A stretch of DNA of 64,000 nt, from NCBI GenBank assembly GCA_021773555.1, contig JAJFKA010000124.1, positions 62,001-126,000 on the forward strand, read 5' to 3'. Of this stretch, positions 9,214 through 16,146 are shown in pieces (position 1 is the stretch's first letter; each line of letters starts with the position of its first letter). This DNA is from Gammaproteobacteria bacterium (GTDB lineage Bacteria > Pseudomonadota > Gammaproteobacteria > Pseudomonadales > Azotimanducaceae). The notes below the pieces were generated by a model. That model worked only from the letters and a program-made list of their open reading frames with translations, was not told the origin of the DNA and searched no databases. The position numbers were made by a program, and so were the translations under genes.

Positions 9214-9999
9214 TCAGGTGCCTGAAAACTGTGGGCTTCTCTTCTCCATAAATGCCAGTCGACCTTCAGCGTAGTCATCTGACAATCGAACCAGGGTGCG
9301 GCGCTCATTACCCAGTTGCCTGGCGGTGTCCTCGTCTCTGTGAACCGCATGCCAGAGGGTCGCTTTCTGCGCACGCAGTGCCAGCGGAGCACATCGGCTG
9401 ACCAGCCCTCGTGCGAATTCCAGGGCATCAGAGGTCACCATACCGGGTGCACTGACTTCTTCAATCAACCCGGCCTGTTGCATCCATGCCGCACTTTTTG
9501 CATCACCGGGTGACAGAAATGAAAACGCCTTGGCGTATCCAACCAATTTGGCGAGCTTGAGTGGGATGTCGACAGGATTCACGCCGATTTTCACTTCTGA
9601 AATCATAAACTTCGCGGTTTCATCGGCGAACACTGTATCGCAACCCAGAATCAAATTAACACCCTCGCCAATACAATACCCGTGAACCGCGGCAATAATC
9701 GGTTTGTCCGTGACCATTTCACTATCGATCAACAATCCGCCCAGTCCCGTGGTAATACCTTTACTGGCATTATCATTCAATGCATTCACATCGGCCCCCA
9801 CGGTGAAAGCGCGTTCACCGTGTGCCTGAATGACCGCTGCCCACGCACCCTCATCATCGCGAAATCGCGTCAGCGCGGCATTCACACCTTCATACATGGC
9901 GGCATCGAATGCATTCATCCGGTCCGCGCGATCGAGCGTTATCAAGGCAACCCTGTCTGCTACTTCATAGGTGACCCGGTCGGCAAATATTTCCTTCAT
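9214..9999 (-). CDS. Enoyl-CoA hydratase/isomerase family protein with altered active site
   Basis: A 261-residue crotonase-fold protein. The segments HGERAFTVGADVNAL and HGYCIGEGVNLILGCDTVFAD are the two oxyanion-hole regions, and the C-terminal FMEKRSPQF is typical. The usual GGGxE is replaced by IGEGVN, so the first catalytic Glu is Asn, while MISEVKIG may keep the second acid. It could be an isomerase, hydrolase or other crotonase rather than a standard hydratase. It sits 86 bases upstream of the P450 on the same strand and may share its transcript. Confidence 0.8.
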   Translation of the reverse strand: MKEIFADRVTYEVADRVALITLDRADRMNAFDAAMYEGVNAALTRFRDDEGAWAAVIQAHGERAFTVGADVNALNDNASKGITTGLGGLLIDSEMVTDKPIIAAVHGYCIGEGVNLILGCDTVFADETAKFMISEVKIGVNPVDIPLKLAKLVGYAKAFSFLSPGDAKSAAWMQQAGLIEEVSAPGMVTSDALEFARGLVSRCAPLALRAQKATLWHAVHRDEDTARQLGNERRTLVRLSDDYAEGRLAFMEKRSPQFSGT

Positions 10000-10109
10000 C
10001 CCCAGCTCCTGATTAACAATTCACGCACCATAACAGCACCCGGTGCTGAATTGCATTCCGGTTGAAATTCCGGCATTTTGATCTGCATCTCAACACTATG
10101 GTGTTTTTC

Positions 10110-12356
10110 ATGTCGCTTAACCCTCGTATATTGGCAGGATTCCTCTTTGTTTCTCTGGTAACCGTCATCGAAGCGGAACCGCTCGTTGGTTTCGATGACG
10201 AGACCAGCAAAACCCAGCGACGGTTGGAGGAGCAGTTCGATCAAAATCTGAGCCCTGTTTCACAGGACGAATGGCTGGCTGAGTTTTCAGCCAGGCCGCA
10301 CCACGCTGGTTCAAGCGCGAACCGGCAGGTTGCCGCCCGGATTGAGGCATTGTTCTCGGCCTGGGGTTTTGATACGTCGATTGTGGAATACGACATACTG
10401 CTGCCCACGCCGAAAACACGCGCCCTTGAATTGGTGGCACCGGTGCACTATACCGCTTCCTTAAGTGAAGACTCCCTCCCTGAGGACCCAAGTACCGCGG
10501 TTCGCAAAGACTTGCTCGCCCCCTATAACGCGTTCTCAAAAGACGGCGACGTAGAGGGCGAACTGGTGTTCATCAACTATGGCCGTCCTGAAGATCACCG
10601 CCTGCTAAAACGCTACGGGATCAGCCTCAAAGGTAAAATCGCCATCGCTAAATACGGTAAATCATGGCGGGGAATCAAACCGAAACTGGCAGCTGAAAAT
10701 GGTGCAATCGGCACGATAATCTATTCTGATCCTGCGGATGACGGCTATGGTGCCGGTGATGTTTATCCTGTCGGCCCGTTTAAGCATGCCAGCGGTGTTC
10801 AACGCGGCTCGGTCATGGACATGCCAACTTATCCCGGCGATGTATTGACGCCTGGTCGCGGTGCAACGCCTGGCGCCCGACGGCTGAAAATCAGCGATGC
10901 CCCTACCATCACCCAAATTCCGGTACTGCCCATTTCCTACCGCGATGCGCTGCCCTTGTTGCAGGCCATGGGGGGGGCGACCGTGCCCGATGAGTGGGTC
11001 GGAGGATTACCGATCACCTACCATCTCGGACCCGGACCGGCACGGGTGCATCTGAAGCTTGAGTTTAACTGGGACAGAATCACTATTTATAACGTGGTCG
11101 CGCGCCTCGAAGGTGAAAAATACCCGGATGAATGGGTTATTCGTGGTAATCACTATGATGGCTGGAACCATGGGGCAGCAGATCCTCTGAGCGGCATGGT
11201 GGCCTTGTTGGATGAAGCGAGGTCTGTCGCGCGACTGGCGAGCAACGGGAGTCGTCCCGCACGTACCATTGTCTACGCTGCCTGGGACGCGGAAGAACCC
11301 GGGCTGATCGGCTCCACGGAATGGGCTGAAGACAATGCCAAAATTCTCAAAGAGCGAGCCGTTGCTTATTTGAACACCGATGGAAATTCTCGTGGTTTCC
11401 TCAACATTGGTGGCAGTCACACGCTGGAGAAATTCTTCAATCAAGTCTCCGCTGACGTCGATGACCCTCAAACCGGCGCGACCTTAAAGGCTCGCGCTCG
11501 TGCCGCGATCACACTATTCGGCTCGCCTGAGGCCAGGAAAAACATCGAAAATCGCACCGACCTGCGGCTGAGTCCTCTGGGGTCCGGTTCAGATTACACC
11601 CCGTTCCTGCAACATCTTGGCATTGCCTCGGCTAACCTCAGTTTTAGTGGTGAAGGAACCGGAGGCAGTTACCATACTTTGTACGATACTTACGAGCACT
11701 ACACCCGTTTCCGGGATCCCAAATTAGCCTACGGAGTCGCGCTGGCTCGAGTCGCTGGTAGAGCGACTCTGAGGTTGGCGAACGCGCCGATACTGCCATT
11801 CGAATTCGCGAGCTTCGTGGACAATGTGGCGCTCTACATCGACGAGATAGTAAAACTGGCAGATACCATGCGTACACAAACCAGTCTCGCCAACCAGCAG
11901 ATCAATGAGGGTCTCTACAAACTGGCCCTCGATCCCACTAAAACCCTGAATGCTCCTGACATTGAAAAAGAAGTCCCGCACTTCAATTTTGCACCGCTAC
12001 AAAACTCGCTGCTTGCCCTGCAAAAGGCCATCGCTGCAGCAGCCCCGCAACCACTTAAGGAACTCAATTCCGATGCCCGGCGCGAACTGAATAGACTGCT
12101 TTATACGAGCGAACGCAGGTTAACGCTTGAAGCAGGGCTCACCGGTCGCAGCTGGTATAAACATCACATTTATGCGCCAGGTTTCTACACGGGATACGGG
12201 GTCAAGACAATACCGGGTGTTCGAGAGGCGATCGAGACCCGGGATTTTGATGCCGTGGACAAACAGATTGTGATCGCGGCAAAGGTGCTGGAGGCAATGA
12301 CAATTCAGGTTGGCAAAATAGCATCAATCACCGGCAGCCCGGGACGCGTCGATTAA
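10110..12356 (+). CDS. Exported M28 metallopeptidase, glutamate carboxypeptidase II-like
   Basis: About 748 residues laid out like human PSMA/NAALADase. It has a signal peptide (LAGFLFVSLVTVIEA), then a PA domain around residues 100-280, an M28 peptidase core around 310-560, and a C-terminal dimerisation-like domain. Zinc ligands are visible: GNHYDGW (His), GAADPLSGM (Asp), WDAEEPGLIGS (Glu-Glu), LNTDGNSRG (Asp) and GGSYHTLYDTYEHY (His). It should cut C-terminal acidic residues from peptides in the periplasm or outside. ATG 10110 has a weak GGTG upstream; ATG 10098 and TTG 10062 are possible longer starts. Its stop overlaps the stop of the convergent VOC gene by three bases. Confidence 0.88.
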   Translation: MSLNPRILAGFLFVSLVTVIEAEPLVGFDDETSKTQRRLEEQFDQNLSPVSQDEWLAEFSARPHHAGSSANRQVAARIEALFSAWGFDTSIVEYDILLPTPKTRALELVAPVHYTASLSEDSLPEDPSTAVRKDLLAPYNAFSKDGDVEGELVFINYGRPEDHRLLKRYGISLKGKIAIAKYGKSWRGIKPKLAAENGAIGTIIYSDPADDGYGAGDVYPVGPFKHASGVQRGSVMDMPTYPGDVLTPGRGATPGARRLKISDAPTITQIPVLPISYRDALPLLQAMGGATVPDEWVGGLPITYHLGPGPARVHLKLEFNWDRITIYNVVARLEGEKYPDEWVIRGNHYDGWNHGAADPLSGMVALLDEARSVARLASNGSRPARTIVYAAWDAEEPGLIGSTEWAEDNAKILKERAVAYLNTDGNSRGFLNIGGSHTLEKFFNQVSADVDDPQTGATLKARARAAITLFGSPEARKNIENRTDLRLSPLGSGSDYTPFLQHLGIASANLSFSGEGTGGSYHTLYDTYEHYTRFRDPKLAYGVALARVAGRATLRLANAPILPFEFASFVDNVALYIDEIVKLADTMRTQTSLANQQINEGLYKLALDPTKTLNAPDIEKEVPHFNFAPLQNSLLALQKAIAAAAPQPLKELNSDARRELNRLLYTSERRLTLEAGLTGRSWYKHHIYAPGFYTGYGVKTIPGVREAIETRDFDAVDKQIVIAAKVLEAMTIQVGKIASITGSPGRVD

Positions 12357-12766
12357 TGACTCTCTTGCCTGGACCTTAGCTCGACGGTGTTACCCTGCGG
12401 GTCCTTTATGTAAATTGATTTACCGGGCCCCTGCGCGCCATAACGTTCGTCGAATGGCGGAACATCAATGCCGTGCGCGGTCAGGTGCCGGGCGATCTCC
12501 TCTGTCGAGACTGGCTCAAGCTGCAGGCAATAATGATCCATATTGTTATCCTGGATCGTTGGCGGACCACCGCCCGCCCGGCCGAGATCGCTTTCGACCG
12601 ACACAAGATCAATAAGCGCGTTACCGGCGCGCAACTGTACCAGGCCCAGTTCTGCCGATGTCCTGCGTTCAACCTGACAACCCAGAACACCTTCATAAAA
12701 CATCAGCATCTGTTCTAGTCGCGTCGTGCGCAACACAATATGATCAACACCCGCAACTTTTATCAT
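12353..12766 (-). CDS. VOC family protein (glyoxalase/dioxygenase superfamily)
   Basis: A 137-residue protein with the paired beta-alpha-beta-beta-beta modules of the vicinal oxygen chelate fold. It opens KVAGVDHIVLRTTRLEQMLMFY and closes IYIKDPQGNTVELR, both typical, with metal-ligand candidates His 8 in VDHI, DHYCLQL in the middle and the Glu of VELR. The gene is convergent with the M28 peptidase. The family covers glyoxalase I, extradiol dioxygenases and resistance proteins, so the substrate cannot be assigned. Confidence 0.8.
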   Translation of the reverse strand: MIKVAGVDHIVLRTTRLEQMLMFYEGVLGCQVERRTSAELGLVQLRAGNALIDLVSVESDLGRAGGGPPTIQDNNMDHYCLQLEPVSTEEIARHLTAHGIDVPPFDERYGAQGPGKSIYIKDPQGNTVELRSRQESH

Positions 12767-12826
12767 AGCGTTTCCTGCCTGACTCGATAGCGTTATCCTA
12801 TCGCTTTTAAAGTTCTCAGTACGTTA

Positions 12827-14098
12827 TTAACGAGTGTCGATAGTATTACTGTTCGACAGTCGCAACGCAGCCTCTTCTAGTTCATCGCGAAAATCGGGAT
12901 GCGCGATGGCGATCAGTCTTCGCATTCGCTCCGCTACGGGCATGTTCCTGATGTCCGCGACACCAAACTCGGTAACCACGAGATCGACATCGCTGCGCAG
13001 GGCTGTCGCGACTTCCACTTTCGCGACGATGCGAGATAGCCGGCCGCCTTTGGCGGTTGCCGACATCGCGACAACACTTCTCCCGCCCTTTGCGGCGCGA
13101 GCAGCACGCATAAAATCTACTGACCCGCCAGTTCCCGATATTTGCCGACCGCCTGTCATTTCTGCATTTACCTGACCGAACAGATCTACTTCCATGGCAG
13201 AATTAATCGAAATAAACTGCGCAAGATCCCGGATGACGCTGAACTCATGGGTGTAATTGGCACTTCTGAAGCTCACGCTCGCAGTCTCGGCCAGCCAGTT
13301 GAGCAGCGCCTTTGAGCCAAGCGCCATGCCGGTAATATGTTGCCCGCGATCCAGTGATTTCCTGCTGCCGTTAATGTTCCCGTTTTGAACCAGGGCCATA
13401 ACGCTATCATCGATTAAACCACCGTGAAAACCGAGATCATTCTTTTCACGAAGCGCTTCAAGCATTGCCGAGGGAACGCTGCCGATTCCCGTTTGCAGGC
13501 AATCACCGTCTGCGATCAGGGACGCAATATGCCGGCCAATGCTGACCGCTGTTTCGTCAGGTCTGGCAAGAGGGTATTCGAGTGCAGGTGTGCTTGTGCT
13601 GACAAGAAAGTCGATCTGCTGCTCATCCACCCGAGGAGCCCCGAGAGGTGCCAGGTAAGCATCACTGACCTCAACGACTTTGCAGCGGGCGGCTGTCAGC
13701 GCCGCTTCCAGGTAATCTACATTGGGTCCATAGCGGATGTTGCCCTCGGCATCCCTGGCAGCACCGAGCAATGCCACGTCCATCCTTGTGTCCCTCAGAT
13801 AATCGAATATCGTACGCATCTGCATGGGAATAAAGTGCACTCCGCCATGCTGATATCCCGCCATCAGAGCCGGGGTCATAAAGAACGTTTCCTGCAGAGC
13901 CGTGCGATGAATCCCTGACAGGTCTCGACGATTAACCGCAAGCGGTTGCTGAACGAAGGTCACCTCATGCGCACAGGCTGGCGCTTCCTCGATCGCGTCC
14001 AGCAATGATTGCGGTTCATTGCTGGAGCCACCAACGTACACTCTTTGTCCGGGAGCCAGCAGGTTCAGGACTTGCTCTGCATCAATCCATGCGGCCAT
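12827..14098 (-). CDS. Acetyl-CoA hydrolase/transferase family protein
   Basis: A 423-residue cytoplasmic family I CoA-transferase, similar in length to 4-hydroxybutyrate CoA-transferases. Diagnostic stretches are GIGSVPSAMLEAL, GLIDDSVMALVQNG, ISGTGGSVDFMRAARAAKGG and VVTEFGVADIRNMPVAERMRRLIAIAHPDFR. It moves CoA between acetyl-CoA and another carboxylate. The start is ATG 14098, preceded by GAGGGA five to ten bases upstream (TTGAGGGAAACCAAA); the TTG at 14113 lies before that site. It is followed after 60 bases by the VOC gene on the same strand. The donor and acceptor are unknown. Confidence 0.85.
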   Translation of the reverse strand: MAAWIDAEQVLNLLAPGQRVYVGGSSNEPQSLLDAIEEAPACAHEVTFVQQPLAVNRRDLSGIHRTALQETFFMTPALMAGYQHGGVHFIPMQMRTIFDYLRDTRMDVALLGAARDAEGNIRYGPNVDYLEAALTAARCKVVEVSDAYLAPLGAPRVDEQQIDFLVSTSTPALEYPLARPDETAVSIGRHIASLIADGDCLQTGIGSVPSAMLEALREKNDLGFHGGLIDDSVMALVQNGNINGSRKSLDRGQHITGMALGSKALLNWLAETASVSFRSANYTHEFSVIRDLAQFISINSAMEVDLFGQVNAEMTGGRQISGTGGSVDFMRAARAAKGGRSVVAMSATAKGGRLSRIVAKVEVATALRSDVDLVVTEFGVADIRNMPVAERMRRLIAIAHPDFRDELEEAALRLSNSNTIDTR

Positions 14099-14140
14099 TT
14101 TGGTTTCCCTCAAATTCTGGCCACGGATTGTAGCGCGTTG

Positions 14141-14533
14141 TTAACGGCCGAGATAATCAACCAGTCCCGCCATATAGCTGTCCCAGCCACTGGCGTGATT
14201 TACAATACTTTCCTGCTTCTCAAACCCTGTGTGCAGGATGATCACTTTTGTGCCCGCTGGCACAGATGCGAAGGTAACATCAATTTCCGTCACCTCACCG
14301 TCACCATTCCATTCCCAGGTATAGCGCAGATGCTCATTTTCTTTGAGTGACAGGAATGCTCCCTCGTTCCTGCCACTGAATTCCGGCGTTTCCATGATCA
14401 GCCGATAATGGCCACCAGTTTCGGGAAGGATGTCCATCGCGGTTGCGGGGGAAATTACTGTATCAGAGGAGATCCAGGCTGCATAAACCACTTCCAGTGG
14501 AAAGGGTAATTCATAGGTTTTTTCGATACTCAT
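14141..14533 (-). CDS. SRPBCC (AHSA1-like) domain protein
   Basis: A 130-residue START-like domain. Family features are EKTYELPFPLEVVYAAWISSD at the N-terminus, GGHYRLIMETP, the repeated aromatic LRYTWEW, and the closing ASGWDSYMAGLVDYLG. Such AHSA1-type proteins bind hydrophobic ligands or assist protein folding. It is divergent from the TetR regulator across a 135-base gap, and the pairing suggests that the regulator controls it. The ligand is unknown. Confidence 0.8.
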   Translation of the reverse strand: MSIEKTYELPFPLEVVYAAWISSDTVISPATAMDILPETGGHYRLIMETPEFSGRNEGAFLSLKENEHLRYTWEWNGDGEVTEIDVTFASVPAGTKVIILHTGFEKQESIVNHASGWDSYMAGLVDYLGR

Positions 14534-14591
14534 AAGGGTTTCCTTACATTTTTTTAACGGATGCGTTAGGTCCGCGATTACCGCTTTTGGA

Positions 14592-14620
14592 TTGTCTTTA
14601 GACCGTTGTTGTCGTATAAA
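14592..14620 (+). promoter_or_regulatory. Putative sigma-70 promoter of the TetR gene
   Basis: TTGTCT at 14592-14597 and TATAAA at 14615-14620 are separated by 17 bases. The expected start of transcription near 14627 lies just before the palindromic operator, so a bound repressor would block the transcript. Confidence 0.5.
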
Positions 14621-14637
14621 TCAGGAATCAAAATTTA

Positions 14638-14661
14638 AACATACATTCCAAAGGTATGTAA
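14638..14661 (+). promoter_or_regulatory. AcrR-like operator upstream of the TetR gene
   Basis: An inverted repeat, ACATACATT facing GGTATGTA, lies between the predicted promoter and the TetR start codon at 14669. The half-sites are close to those of the E. coli acrAB operator bound by AcrR (TACATACATT facing AATGTATGTA). That supports autorepression by the adjacent TetR protein and possible control of the divergent SRPBCC gene. Confidence 0.6.
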
Positions 14662-14668
14662 ACTAATC

Positions 14669-15286
14669 ATGGCAACCTCAAAGCAACAAAACCATAAGCG
14701 GGTCAGTAAGAAAATACTCCAGGGCATGGAGACCGCGGAGATGCTCCTGTCGATTGCCCGGGAGCTGTTTGCACAACGAGGCTACGCGGCTACCACAACC
14801 TGCGATGTCCTCGCCCGGGCAGAAGTGACCAAAGGAGCGCTTTATCATCACTTTGGATCAAAATTGAACCTGTTCGAGGCGGTCTATCAAAGCGTCGAGT
14901 CTGAAGTGAGCGAGTTGATCGATGCTGCGTCAGCCATCCCGACAACTCCCTTCGATAAGTTACTGGCCGGTTGTTATGCCTATCTGGATGCCTGCCGTCA
15001 TCCGGGACGACAGAGAATTCTGCGCCTGGACGGTCCTGCGGTACTAGGCCAGAACAAGTGGGCAAACATAGATCGACAATACGGTTACGAGCGCTTATTG
15101 CCTTTCCTTACCCACCTCAACGAAATCGGTATTATTGCTGTGCCTTCGGTTGCTGCATTGACTCATCAGATTACCGGGGCCATGAACGCATCCAGCTTCT
15201 GGATCGCGCAGCATCCTGAGCCCGAGCGGGCACTCCAGGAGAGCAAGCAGATGCTGTCTGTCCTGCTGAATGCGGTAAGGCAATAG
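14669..15286 (+). CDS. TetR/AcrR family transcriptional regulator
   Basis: A 205-residue one-component regulator. Residues about 20-65 form the DNA-binding helix-turn-helix: LLSIARELFAQRGYAATTTC, then RAEVTKGALYHHFGSKLNLFEAVY. The C-terminal ligand domain is helical and contains CRHPGRQRILRLDGPAVLG, typical of AcrR-type members. It starts eight bases after an AcrR-like operator, so autorepression is likely. The inducing ligand is unknown; the divergent SRPBCC gene is the nearest candidate target. Confidence 0.88.
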   Translation: MATSKQQNHKRVSKKILQGMETAEMLLSIARELFAQRGYAATTTCDVLARAEVTKGALYHHFGSKLNLFEAVYQSVESEVSELIDAASAIPTTPFDKLLAGCYAYLDACRHPGRQRILRLDGPAVLGQNKWANIDRQYGYERLLPFLTHLNEIGIIAVPSVAALTHQITGAMNASSFWIAQHPEPERALQESKQMLSVLLNAVRQ

Positions 15287-15359
15287 CGGATGATAGCGGG
15301 ATGCCTGAAAGTAGTGGCATAATCGCCTCATCAAACGCAGGTATAACCGGAGTATCAGC

Positions 15360-16001
15360 ATGTCAGAAGCCTCACCAGAAACTGTCTCAGGAAATGACGA
15401 GCGTGACACCGGCAAAGCCCGGAAGTTGTCCGACTGGCAACGATTCAGACAGGCCGGCACTTACCATGGAATTGCCGCGCTGGCGTTGCTAAGTCTGTTT
15501 GCTGCCGCTGACACCTGGTATGTGACCACGGGTCTGATGGTCGCGAATATCATTTCGATCCTGAACGCCCTGGTCGCCGGTGCCTTTTTAGCGTCATTAT
15601 TCCACGAGTGGGGGCATTTCTCCGGCGCAAGACTGGCAAAGTCCTATTCTCCCATTGTCCGTGAAGTCAAGGGTATCTTCATGTTCGGCTTCAGCTACGA
15701 AAAAAATACCAGCAATCAATTCCTGTCCATGAGCATGGGCGGACCCGCCGGAAACTGGTTACTGGTGGCGCTGGTCTTTATCTTCCTGCCCATGGACACA
15801 CCCGGCCGGGTCACGTTGCTTGCGATGGTCGTCGCCAAAGCCGTGAGCGTCTGTGTCTTTGAGATCCCGATTATTCTTAATACCAGAAATGGTGGCGACC
15901 CGGAGTCGGAAGTTAATCGACAACTTTCCAACGGTGCTGGTGACCGTGGTTCAGTGATGGGCTATCTCACCGGCGCTGTCCTCTGGCTGATCGCGATTTA
16001 A
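15360..16001 (+). CDS. Small M50-type (site-2 protease-like) membrane protein
   Basis: A 213-residue protein with about four to five hydrophobic segments after a polar N-terminus of about 30 residues. The zinc motif LFHEWGHFSGARLAKS (HExxH with a preceding hydrophobic helix) falls near residue 82, and MGGPAGNWLLV near residue 125 resembles the second conserved segment of intramembrane metalloproteases. It is much shorter than RseP and lacks a PDZ domain. It may cut a membrane-bound substrate, or be a degenerate relative. It stands between a TetR gene and dnaE2 with no evident partner. Confidence 0.65.
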   Translation: MSEASPETVSGNDERDTGKARKLSDWQRFRQAGTYHGIAALALLSLFAAADTWYVTTGLMVANIISILNALVAGAFLASLFHEWGHFSGARLAKSYSPIVREVKGIFMFGFSYEKNTSNQFLSMSMGGPAGNWLLVALVFIFLPMDTPGRVTLLAMVVAKAVSVCVFEIPIILNTRNGGDPESEVNRQLSNGAGDRGSVMGYLTGAVLWLIAI

Positions 16002-16090
16002 AATACGCTATCCGATAAGGGTCCTTGCCCCCTTCGTCGACTATTTCAGGCAATGCATCGATCCGGCTTATCGGGAATTTCGTTTGAGCA

Positions 16091-16119
16091 TTGACCAGTA
16101 ATTTTATACTGTATATATT
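16091..16119 (+). promoter_or_regulatory. Sigma-70 promoter of dnaE2
   Basis: TTGACC at 16091-16096 and TATATT at 16114-16119 are spaced by 17 bases. The -10 element lies inside the first LexA box, so LexA binding would exclude RNA polymerase. Transcription is expected to begin near 16126, leaving a leader of only about 20 bases before the GTG start. Confidence 0.7.
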
Positions 16120-16144
16120 AACAGTACTGTATATAGAGCCAGTA
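16107..16144 (+). promoter_or_regulatory. Tandem LexA (SOS) boxes upstream of dnaE2
   Basis: The first box at 16107-16126 is TACTGT, eight bases ATATATTA, then ACAGTA. It meets the CTGT-N8-ACAG rule exactly and is nearly identical to the E. coli consensus. The second at 16125-16144 is TACTGT-N8-CCAGTA with one departure from the core. The boxes share two bases, and a third TACTGT half-site begins at 16143, overlapping the start codon. This marks dnaE2 as DNA-damage inducible through LexA. Confidence 0.88.
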
Positions 16145-16146
16145 CT

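Noticed and set aside
16125-16144. Second LexA box as a full consensus site
   Set aside because: The right half is CCAG in place of ACAG, so I list it as a weaker second box rather than an equal one.
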